From the NCBI GenBank assembly GCA_903832325.1, contig CAILBC010000027.1:62001-126000 (forward strand): a stretch of 64,000 nucleotides of DNA, given 5' to 3'. Positions 1-11,398 of the stretch are shown piece by piece; within the stretch, counting starts at the first letter, position 1, and each line of letters starts with the position of its first letter. This stretch comes from an uncultured Sphingomonadales bacterium. GTDB lineage: Bacteria > Pseudomonadota > Alphaproteobacteria > Sphingomonadales > Sphingomonadaceae. The position numbers and the translations under genes are program-made. The notes below the pieces were generated by a model, which was not told the origin of the DNA, did no database searches, and saw nothing but the letters and a program-made list of their open reading frames with translations.

Positions 1-2
1 AT

Positions 3-323
3 GCCGATCAGATCGATTTCATGCAGTGGATTCCCACCGGGCCGACCACGTGCGTGCTGCGCGAAATGGTCCATGCCCTGCCCGACGAAAGCCGGGACAT
101 GAAACTGGTGCGTTATGCCAACGGGCGGATCAACCGCGTGGTCAATCGCGAAGACACCTGGTTGATCGAACGCGTGCAGCAGGGCATGGCCAGCCACAGT
201 TATGGTGCCGGCCCGATCGGGCGCAGCGAAGTGTGCCTGCGCAGCTTTGCCCGCAAGATTCGCACACTGATTCCCGAGGCGCGGCTGCACAAGACACCGC
301 CCGCGGGCTGGAGCAAGATCTGA
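3..323 (+). CDS. Aromatic ring-hydroxylating (Rieske-type) oxygenase alpha subunit, C-terminal fragment (5' truncated by window)
   Basis: Open frame from the window edge (ADQIDFMQWIPTGPTTCVLREMVHALPDE...) with C-terminal catalytic-domain-like text; stop TGA at 321-323. Confidence 0.6.
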   Translation, partial: ADQIDFMQWIPTGPTTCVLREMVHALPDESRDMKLVRYANGRINRVVNREDTWLIERVQQGMASHSYGAGPIGRSEVCLRSFARKIRTLIPEARLHKTPPAGWSKI

Positions 324-456
324 TCCTCCCCGGCACGGAGAGGGGGACCGCGCGTAGCGTGGTGGAGGGGGCGGTGGATTGCACGCCAGGCCCTGCGGCA
401 GGGGAAAACCCCCTCCACCAGGTTCGCGGGTCCCCCTTCCCGGGATCGGGGAGGAT
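322..456. repeat. Dispersed inverted-repeat element, family A (copy 1)
   Basis: GATCCTCCCCGGCACGGAGAGGGGGACCGCGCG...GGGTCCCCCTTCCCGGGATCGGGGAGGAT; ends are complementary and shared with 56766-56937 and the minimal copy 28665-28689. Confidence 0.85.
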
Positions 457-476
457 GAATTGAACGGAGAATTTTC

Positions 477-2093
477 ATGACCAATCGCTATGACGCGATC
501 ATCATCGGTGGCGGGCACAATGGCCTGACTTGCGCGTTCTATCTGGCAAAGGCCGGCATGCGCGTGCGCGTGCTGGAACGCCGCCACATCGTCGGCGGCG
601 CCGCCGTGACCGAGGAATTCCACCCCGGTTTCCGCAATTCCACCGCCAGCTACACCGTCAGCCTGCTGCGGCCCAAAGTTATTGCCGACATGAAGCTGCA
701 CGAACGCGGCTATCGCGTGCTGGAACGCACGATTTCCAATTTCTTCCCCTTTCCCGATACCTATCTCAAGCTGGGCGGCGGCGCGGATCGCACCCGCGCC
801 GAATTCGCGCGGTTTTCGCAAAAGGATGCCGACGCCTATCCCGCCTATGACGCGGCGCTGGAAAAAGTGGCGCAAGTGCTGCGCGATATCGCGCTGCAGA
901 CCCCGCCCAATGTCGGCGGCGGATTGAACGCGCTGGTTTCTGCCGCGCGGCAGGGCTGGCCGCTGGCGCGGATGGACTTGTCCACCCAGCGCGATCTGCT
1001 CGATATCTTCACCAAATCGGCCCGCGACTATCTCGATGGCTGGTTCGAGGATGATCACGTCAAATCGGCCTTTGCGTTCGACGCGGTGGTGGGCAATTTC
1101 GCCGGGGTGTCGACTGCGGGATCGGCCTATGTGCTGCTGCACCACGTGTTTGGCGAAGTGAACGGCAAGCCGGGCGCCTGGGGCCACGCCGTGGGCGGCA
1201 TGGGCGCGATCACCCAGGCGATGGCCGCGGCCTGCGCCGAACATGGTGTGGAAATCAGCCTGGAATCGCCGGTCGACAAAGTGCTGGTGAACAACGGCAA
1301 GGCGCAAGGGGTCAAACTGGTCGGCGGGGAAGAGCTTTATGCCCCGATCGTGGCCGCCAATGTCGGCCCGGCCATGCTCTATCGCCAAATGGTCGATGCG
1401 AGCGATCTTGACGAGGATTTCCGCCGCCGGATCAAGGGGTACAAGACCGGATCGGGCACGTTCCGGATGAATGTCGCGCTGTCCGAATTGCCCAGCTTTT
1501 CCGTGCTGCCGGGCAAGGCCCAGGCCGAACACCACACTGCGGGCATTATCATCGCACCGGGCCTCGATTACATGGACCAGGCCCATGACGATGCCAAAGT
1601 GCACGGCTGGTCGAAAAAGCCGATTGTGGAAATCAAGATCCCGTCCACTGTCGATAACAGCCTGGCGCCGGCGGGTGCGCATGTTGCCAGCCTGTTCTGC
1701 CAGCAGTTTTCACCCGAATTGCCCGATGGCCGGTCGTGGGACGATGTGCGCGAAGACGTGGCCGACCTCATCATCGATACGATCGATGCCCATGCGCCCA
1801 ATTTCAAATCGAGCGTGATCGCGCGCCAGATCCATTCGCCGCTCGATCTGGAACGCAAATTCGGCCTGATCGGTGGCGATATCTTCCACGGGCAAATGGG
1901 GCTGGATCAGCTCTGGGCGGCGCGCCCGGTGCTGGGCAATGGCGATTACCGGTCGCCGATCAAGGGGCTTTACATGTGCGGATCGGGCACGCACCCGGGC
2001 GGCGGCGTAACCGGCGCACCGGGCCACAACGCCGCGCACGAAATCATCCGCGACCGGTCCATCCTGTGGAAGGCGCTGCATCGGCGGAAGTAA
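477..2093 (+). CDS. Phytoene desaturase-like FAD-dependent NAD(P) oxidoreductase
   Basis: N-terminal dinucleotide-binding motif DAIIIGGGHNGLTCAFYLAKAGMRVRVLERR and C-terminal GLYMCGSGTHPGGGVTGAPGHNAA, typical of the CrtI/PYROXD2-like family. Confidence 0.88.
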   Translation: MTNRYDAIIIGGGHNGLTCAFYLAKAGMRVRVLERRHIVGGAAVTEEFHPGFRNSTASYTVSLLRPKVIADMKLHERGYRVLERTISNFFPFPDTYLKLGGGADRTRAEFARFSQKDADAYPAYDAALEKVAQVLRDIALQTPPNVGGGLNALVSAARQGWPLARMDLSTQRDLLDIFTKSARDYLDGWFEDDHVKSAFAFDAVVGNFAGVSTAGSAYVLLHHVFGEVNGKPGAWGHAVGGMGAITQAMAAACAEHGVEISLESPVDKVLVNNGKAQGVKLVGGEELYAPIVAANVGPAMLYRQMVDASDLDEDFRRRIKGYKTGSGTFRMNVALSELPSFSVLPGKAQAEHHTAGIIIAPGLDYMDQAHDDAKVHGWSKKPIVEIKIPSTVDNSLAPAGAHVASLFCQQFSPELPDGRSWDDVREDVADLIIDTIDAHAPNFKSSVIARQIHSPLDLERKFGLIGGDIFHGQMGLDQLWAARPVLGNGDYRSPIKGLYMCGSGTHPGGGVTGAPGHNAAHEIIRDRSILWKALHRRK

Positions 2094-2189
2094 TTCTTTT
2101 TCAGATCGGTGCATCAGCAACGCTAAAGCGCCGCGCGGGCCTGTCGCCCGATGACATGATTCCCTATCATGTCATCAGGCCCCAACTTG

Positions 2190-2325
2190 CAAACTTCCGC
2201 TCGTCCTGAGCCTGTCGAAGGACACGCGCAACATTGGCCCAATCTTCCGCGTTCCAAACGCCTGATCGTGCATCCTTCGCCTGCGCAAACCAACGCGGCT
2301 CAGGATGAACGGAGGTGGTCGGTTG
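2190..2325. repeat. Dispersed repeat family B (CTGAGCCTGTCGAAG type), degenerate copy
   Basis: CCGCTCGTCCTGAGCCTGTCGAAGGACACGCGCAA ... GGCTCAGGATGAACGG; related to the nearly perfect copy at 29418-29527. Confidence 0.75.
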
Positions 2326-3676
2326 TGGCTCGTGCCGGATTCCCCCGGCGCACGGCCCAATAGATCGGCAGCCCGCACGCCAGCAGCACCGCGCCATAGC
2401 CCATGGCTTCCAGCCCCAGGCCCCAGGTCGCCCAGGCTGAAAACACCGCGCCGAACAGCGCCACGGGGATCAGCAGCCGCTCCCCCGGCAGCAGGCGGAT
2501 CGCCGCGAGCATGGTCATGGCATATGTCAGCATGCCCGCCGCCAGGCTGACCGAGGCGATGAACTGAAACAGATCGCCCATTCCGCGCCCGAAATTGAGC
2601 AAGGTCACCGCGCTCAGCAGCAGGCTGGATACCACATGCCCGCGCGCCGGGGTGCCATTGCGGCTTTCCACGGCGAACCATTGCGGAAACACCCCGCCGC
2701 GCGCCATGGCCCAGGGCATTTCACCCTGCAGCAGGATGAACCCGTTCAGCGCGCCAAACGCGCTGATTGCGGCAAACACCGCCACCACCGCGCCGACTAC
2801 CCCGCCCATCGCGCCGCCGAACGTGCGCGCCAGAAAGGCCGCCACCGGCGCGGGTGAGGACGCCGCCGCGGCAATCGGCATATAGCCCTGAAATGCCAGT
2901 GAAATGCCCAGGAATATGGCGCCCGCCAGCGCAGTGCCGATCAGCGTCGCCATCGGCACAACGCGTGTTGCGTTCTCCACTTTGTCGGCCGGCACGGTTG
3001 CGGATTCGATGCCCAGGAACGCCCAGAAGCACAAGCCGGCCGCCGCCGCGATATTGCCCCCGGTGATCGGCACCGGGGTCTGCACCACGGTCGGCGCGCC
3101 GCTCAGCCACAGCCACGCGGCCAGCACGATCACCGCAAACAGCGGCACCGATTTGACCAGCGTGGTCACCAGCGTCAGATCGCCGGCCGCACGCACCCCG
3201 CGGATGTTGACCAGCGTCAGTACCCACACGCAGCCCACCGCCAGCACCGCGGGCAGCCCCGCCACATGGCCGATTGCCGGAACCACCCCGGCCAGCGCGC
3301 TGACCACCGCCACCGCCAGCGCGCCATTGCCCGCCCACAGCAGCACCCAATAGCTCCACGCGGTCACAAACCCGGCAAACGGCCCGAACGCCGCCTGAAC
3401 ATAGCCATAGGGCCCGCCCGCCATCGGCCGCATCGCGCCCAGCCGCGCAAACACCAGCGCCATGGCCAGCGCCGCTGCGCTGGTGACAATCCACCCGATC
3501 AACTGGTTCGCCCCCAGCGGTGCCAAAGTCGCGGGCAGCAGATAGACCCCCGAACCGATCAGGTTGCCCAGCACCAGCGCCAGCGCCGACCATGGTCCCA
3601 ATCCCCGGCCCATGTCTGTTTGCGCGTCCGTTTGCGTGCCTGTTTGCGTGCCCGTTTGCGTGTCCCTTCGCGCCAA
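2300..3676 (-). CDS. APC-family amino acid permease
   Basis: GPWSALALVLGNLIGSGVYLLPATLAPLG start motif and about 12 hydrophobic segments over 458 aa; N-terminus carries a TQTGTQTGTQTDAQTD repeat. Confidence 0.88.
   Translation of the reverse strand: MARRDTQTGTQTGTQTDAQTDMGRGLGPWSALALVLGNLIGSGVYLLPATLAPLGANQLIGWIVTSAAALAMALVFARLGAMRPMAGGPYGYVQAAFGPFAGFVTAWSYWVLLWAGNGALAVAVVSALAGVVPAIGHVAGLPAVLAVGCVWVLTLVNIRGVRAAGDLTLVTTLVKSVPLFAVIVLAAWLWLSGAPTVVQTPVPITGGNIAAAAGLCFWAFLGIESATVPADKVENATRVVPMATLIGTALAGAIFLGISLAFQGYMPIAAAASSPAPVAAFLARTFGGAMGGVVGAVVAVFAAISAFGALNGFILLQGEMPWAMARGGVFPQWFAVESRNGTPARGHVVSSLLLSAVTLLNFGRGMGDLFQFIASVSLAAGMLTYAMTMLAAIRLLPGERLLIPVALFGAVFSAWATWGLGLEAMGYGAVLLACGLPIYWAVRRGNPARATTDHLRSS
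3618..3665. repeat. Tandem repeat, 12-bp unit x4
   Basis: GTTTGCGCGTCC GTTTGCGTGCCT GTTTGCGTGCCC GTTTGCGTGTCC, within the 5' end of the permease gene. Confidence 0.95.
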
Positions 3677-3741
3677 ATTGCATCCCCCTGCCGATCGGGC
3701 AGATTATCACCGGATTTGCACGCGTCACGCGCGATCTGGCG

Positions 3742-4530
3742 CTATTGCCAGGTGCGATTGCGCAGCGCTTCGCTCATCATGTTGCGACGGGCGAACCTGC
3801 CGGCCAGGTGGCGGTAGAAAAACCACGGCATCGCGCGCGCGGGCAGCACGCCATAGGCGATCTTTTCCCACCCGTTCCAGCTGACCGAGCCCGAATTGGT
3901 GCGGCGGGGCGAAGGGAAGCAGTAATGCCCGGCATCATAGACCGATGGCCCCTTGTCCATCATCCGCACCATGATTTCGTGGTCTTCGAGCACATAGGGC
4001 CAGATCGCGCGGTCAAACCCGCCGGCGGCGCGAAACAGATCGAGCCGCCAGGCCTGCGCATATGTGCCGGCATGGCATTTTTTCGGCATGATCCGGCTGG
4101 CAAACAGCACGCGTTTCAGCCGCTTTTGCCCTTCGGCGCTGTCTGGTGCGGCATAAAGATCGATCGCCATCACGCTGGTGGCGGCCGGATTGGCATCGAA
4201 CAGCGCCAAACAGCGCGAAACATAATGCGGCGGATAGATCGTGTCGGCATTCAGAAAGCCGATGAATTCGCCTTGCGCCAGCGCGATGCCCTTCATCAGC
4301 GCCGATACCACGCCGGGCACCGGTTCCTCCACATGGGCATAATCGATGTCACTGGCCGCCAGAAATCGCTGGACCATATCGGGCGAGGCATCGTCCGACC
4401 GGTTGTTGACGATGATCAGGCGAAAATCGCGCGTGTCCTGCGCGGCGATCGCCTCCAGCGTGGGCAGGATGAATCCGGCTTCGTTGTAATAAGGCAGGAC
4501 CAGCGCGATCCGCTTTGGCAATGCTGTCAC
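3742..4530 (-). CDS. Glycosyltransferase family 2
   Basis: IALVLPYYNEAGFILPTLEAIAAQD...IIVNNRSDDAS...GEFIGFLNADTIYPP, a GT-A fold family 2 signature. Confidence 0.88.
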   Translation of the reverse strand: MTALPKRIALVLPYYNEAGFILPTLEAIAAQDTRDFRLIIVNNRSDDASPDMVQRFLAASDIDYAHVEEPVPGVVSALMKGIALAQGEFIGFLNADTIYPPHYVSRCLALFDANPAATSVMAIDLYAAPDSAEGQKRLKRVLFASRIMPKKCHAGTYAQAWRLDLFRAAGGFDRAIWPYVLEDHEIMVRMMDKGPSVYDAGHYCFPSPRRTNSGSVSWNGWEKIAYGVLPARAMPWFFYRHLAGRFARRNMMSEALRNRTWQ

Positions 4531-4567
4531 TGGGCGGCTTTCGTGCTCGGCAAGCCTTCAGGAACGG

Positions 4568-5239
4568 CTAAGGCTTGTCGAGAACGTAGCCGAGCGAGCG
4601 CACCGTGCGCAAGGGATAGCCGGCACCGGCATTGCGCAGCGCCCGGCGCAGGCGGCTGACCCAGGCATCGACGGTGCGTTCGTCGATCGGCTGGTCATGT
4701 TTGCCCAGCGCGGCGATAAGCTGCCCGCGTGAAAAGACCTGGCCCGGCTGCTCCATCAGATAGCGCAACAGGCGGAATTCGTTGGGCATCAGCCCCACCG
4801 GCTTGTCCTTCCACCGCGCCTGCAACGCCGCCAGATCGAGCGACAGATCGCCCAGCCGCAGCGTGCGCGCCAGAATGTCGGTATCGGCCAGCTGCACCGA
4901 CAGCACGCGATCAAGCACGGTTGACCGGTCGATCGGGCCGATCACGTAATCATCCGCGCCGGCGCGCAGCGCGCGCCGTTTTGGTTCGGGGTCGTCTTCT
5001 TCCAGCACCATGGTCACATGCGCGCCCTCGGTCTGCGGCGCGCAGCGCAGCCGGCGGCACAGTTCCAGCCCCGACAGATCGGGCAGAACCCAATCGACAA
5101 AGGCCCAGGGCTGCCCATCCAGCAGCGGCAGCGGCGCATCGCCCAGCCAGTGGTGGAACACCACGCGCAAGTCGCCATGCAGGAAACTGTCGTTACCGCC
5201 CGACAAAGGGCCAGTCAGGAGGATGTCAATTTGACGCAT
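4568..5239 (-). CDS. OmpR/PhoB-type winged-helix response regulator with atypical receiver domain
   Basis: C-terminal NEFRLLRYLMEQPGQVFSRGQLIAALGKHDQPIDERTVDAWVSRLRRAL...RTVRSLGYVL; receiver-like N-terminus with FVDWVLPDLSG. Confidence 0.88.
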   Translation of the reverse strand: MRQIDILLTGPLSGGNDSFLHGDLRVVFHHWLGDAPLPLLDGQPWAFVDWVLPDLSGLELCRRLRCAPQTEGAHVTMVLEEDDPEPKRRALRAGADDYVIGPIDRSTVLDRVLSVQLADTDILARTLRLGDLSLDLAALQARWKDKPVGLMPNEFRLLRYLMEQPGQVFSRGQLIAALGKHDQPIDERTVDAWVSRLRRALRNAGAGYPLRTVRSLGYVLDKP

Positions 5240-5430
5240 CGGGTCCTGTCATGTGGTTTCAGGGTGGAAACAGACGCCCTGTTCCATGTCGTGCGAATAT
5301 GACCGGTGCATGACGAGGGGCCGCCGCTTGCCATTCCGAATGACAAAGGCTTTGTTGCGAACCAACGAAGGCGGCGCCCGCACGACGGCGCAAATCGGCG
5401 ATTGCCGCGGCCACGGGGAAGGGGGATTGC

Positions 5431-6156
5431 ATGCACGGACCGGTGTTTGGTGAATTTCTTGGCACGATGGTGCTGCTGCTGTTTGGCAATGGCGTGGTCG
5501 CCAATGTGGTGCTCGACCGGTCAAAGGGGCAGAACAGCGGCTGGATCGTGATCACTGCCGGCTGGGGCTTTGCCGTGTTCGTCGGCATTGTTGCCAGCCT
5601 GGGGGTGGGCGGCGTCGCGCATCTGAACCCCGCGGTCACGCTGGCCAGCGCGATCGTGGCGGGCGATTTCAGCCATGTCGTGCCCTATGTCGCCGCGCAA
5701 CTGGCAGGCGCGGTGGTGTCGGGCGTGCTGGTCTGGCTGGTCTATCTGCCGCACTGGCCGGGCAGCGATGCCGACAGCAAGCTGGCCGTTTTCTGCACCC
5801 AGCCCGCGATCCGCGCGCCGATGGCCAACGCGCTGAGCGAACTGATCGGCACGGTCATGCTGATCGTGATCGGCATGGCGCTGGCGTCAAAGGGCTTTGC
5901 CGCGGCCGGTCTGGCGCCGGGGATGGGGCCGTTTTTCTGGGGCATCGTGGTCTGGGCGCTGGGCCTCTCGCTGGGCGGGCCGACCGGCTATGCGATCAAC
6001 CCCGCACGCGATCTGGGCCCGCGCATCGCCCATGCCATCCTGCCGATCGCGGGCAAACGCGATTCGGACTGGGGCTATGCCTGGGTGCCGGTGGCCGCCC
6101 CGCTCGCGGGGGCGACACTGGGCGCGGTCATTGTGAAAGCCACGGGGATCGCATAA
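5431..6156 (+). CDS. MIP/aquaporin family channel (glycerol facilitator-like)
   Basis: Two NPA motifs (AHLNPAVT and YAINPARDLGPR) with about 6 TM segments. Confidence 0.95.
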   Translation: MHGPVFGEFLGTMVLLLFGNGVVANVVLDRSKGQNSGWIVITAGWGFAVFVGIVASLGVGGVAHLNPAVTLASAIVAGDFSHVVPYVAAQLAGAVVSGVLVWLVYLPHWPGSDADSKLAVFCTQPAIRAPMANALSELIGTVMLIVIGMALASKGFAAAGLAPGMGPFFWGIVVWALGLSLGGPTGYAINPARDLGPRIAHAILPIAGKRDSDWGYAWVPVAAPLAGATLGAVIVKATGIA

Positions 6157-6186
6157 CCCGCGTTTCTGCCCGTGCCGGGTAGGATA

Positions 6187-6222
6187 AAAAAGGGGGCGAT
6201 CGTTGCCGACCGCCCCCTTTTT
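6187..6222. terminator. Bidirectional intrinsic terminator between the convergent aquaporin gene and atpC
   Basis: Perfect 12-bp arms AAAAAGGGGGCG / CGCCCCCTTTTT with 12-nt loop. Confidence 0.93.
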
Positions 6223-6242
6223 CATAGTCGTGTCAAATCTGC

Positions 6243-6503
6243 TCAGCCGACGTGTTCGGCCAGCACGGTCAGCCCCTTGGCGCTGACTTCGGCAAAGCCG
6301 CCTTTCACGGGAATTTCTTCCACGGTGCCGCCGGCGGCGCGCGTTACGCGGATCACGCCGTCCTTCACCGTGGCGGTGAACGGGGCGTGGCCTTCCAGCA
6401 CGCCGAATTCACCCTCGGTGCCGGGCACGACCACCAGATGGACCTCTTCCGACAGCACGAGCCGGGCAGGGGTGACGAGTTCGAAATGCAAAGCCATGGT
6501 CAA
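6243..6503 (-). CDS. atpC: ATP synthase F1 epsilon subunit
   Basis: [40 protein letters not shown]; last gene of the atpHAGDC order. Confidence 0.96.
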   Translation of the reverse strand: MTMALHFELVTPARLVLSEEVHLVVVPGTEGEFGVLEGHAPFTATVKDGVIRVTRAAGGTVEEIPVKGGFAEVSAKGLTVLAEHVG

Positions 6504-6524
6504 TCGTGTCCCGGTTGTGCCCGA

Positions 6525-7982
<1,458 letters not shown>

Positions 7983-7993
7983 TCAGGCTTTGC

Positions 7994-8866
7994 TTAAAGC
8001 GCTTCCGCGCCAGCAATGATTTCAACAAGTTCGGTGGTGATCGCGGCCTGGCGGCTGCGGTTGTACTGGATGGTCAGCTTCTTGATCAGTTCGCCGGCAT
8101 TGCGCGTGGCGTTGTCCATCGCGGTCATCGAGGCGCCCTGTTCGCTCGCCACGTTTTCCAGCAGCGCGCCAAACAGCTGCGTGCGCAGATAGCGCGGCAG
8201 CAGCTCGGCCAGAATGGTTTCCTCGTCGGGTTCGTATTCCACCACCGCGCCGTCGCTCACGGCAACTTTGGGCGTGGGCACCGGCACCAGCTGGGTCACG
8301 GTCGGTTCCTGCACCAGCGCGCTTTTGAACTTGCCATAGATCAGATGGGCCACGTCGAACTTGCCCGCGGCAAACAGCGCCAGCACTTCGCCGGCAATCG
8401 CTTCGGCTTCGTCAAACCCGGGTTCGCGCACGTGGGTCGTGTCGAACATGCCCAGGATGGCATTGGGATAGTCGCGGCGGATCGCCACGCGGCCTTTGCG
8501 CCCGACAAGGTAGAACAGCACCGTCTTGCCTTCGCCGATCAGCGCCTGCGCCTTCAGCTTGGCCGCCTTGACGATATTGGCGTTGAACGCGCCGCACAGC
8601 CCGCGATCGGAATTGCCCACGACCAGCAGATGCACTTTGTCGCTGCCGGTGCCGGCCAGCAGGCGCGGCGAGCTGGCGCTGAGCGTCACGCGTGAGGCAA
8701 GGCTGCCCACCACTTCGGCCAGGCGGCTGGCATAAGGGCGTGCGGCTTCGGCCGAAGCCTGCGCCTTGCGCAGCTTTGCCGCTGCGACCATCTGCTTGGC
8801 CTTGGTGATCTTCTGGGTCGATTTGACCGAGTTGATCCGACCTTTAAGTTCCTTGAGCGAGGCCAC
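7994..8866 (-). CDS. atpG: ATP synthase F1 gamma subunit
   Basis: [36 protein letters not shown] ... [15 protein letters not shown]. Confidence 0.98.
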   Translation of the reverse strand: MASLKELKGRINSVKSTQKITKAKQMVAAAKLRKAQASAEAARPYASRLAEVVGSLASRVTLSASSPRLLAGTGSDKVHLLVVGNSDRGLCGAFNANIVKAAKLKAQALIGEGKTVLFYLVGRKGRVAIRRDYPNAILGMFDTTHVREPGFDEAEAIAGEVLALFAAGKFDVAHLIYGKFKSALVQEPTVTQLVPVPTPKVAVSDGAVVEYEPDEETILAELLPRYLRTQLFGALLENVASEQGASMTAMDNATRNAGELIKKLTIQYNRSRQAAITTELVEIIAGAEAL

Positions 8867-8933
8867 TCGTCGTTTCCCTTGGCTCCGTCGGTCTGCCCGT
8901 CAAAGGGGCCGCGCCGGCAGGATGAATTCACGC

Positions 8934-8979
8934 AAAAACAATGGCCCGGCGCGCACCCGCCCTCAGGCGGACGCGCGCC
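8934..8979 (-). terminator. Intra-operon terminator-like hairpin between atpA and atpG
   Basis: 14-bp stem with two G-U wobbles (8948-8961 / 8966-8979, loop TGAG on the minus strand), followed on the minus strand by ATTGTTTTTG. Confidence 0.6.
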
Positions 8980-8987
8980 CGGGACGA

Positions 8988-11112
<2,125 letters not shown>

Positions 11113-11301
11113 GCGCGTAAATCCCCTTCTCGGATGAGCCGGCCGGTCAGCGCCTATTCCCGGGGATGAACCCCATGGGAAAGCGGCAAGCCACGGCCCG
11201 CAGTCGGGGCGCGCCTAGCAACCTCGACCGGTTATTACAAGATAGCAGTTGGCAGGCCCGGCGCCCGATCGTGCAGACGTATGCGGATTTGGCCCCCGGT
11301 T

Positions 11302-11366
11302 GGGCTAACGGGCCGGGCTAACGGGGCGGGCTGACGGGCCGGGCTGACGGGGCGGGCTAATGGGCC
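11302..11366. repeat. Tandem repeat, 13-bp unit x5 (alternating two subtypes)
   Basis: GGGCTAACGGGCC GGGCTAACGGGGC GGGCTGACGGGCC GGGCTGACGGGGC GGGCTAATGGGCC in the atpH/protease intergenic region. Confidence 0.95.
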
Positions 11367-11398
11367 GGCCCCGTGGTGCTGCCACACACATCGTGAGT

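Noticed and set aside
11302-11366. CRISPR array
   Set aside because: Units are 13 bp and abut directly with no spacers; no cas genes in the window. The same applies to the arrays at 25227, 54120 and 56839.
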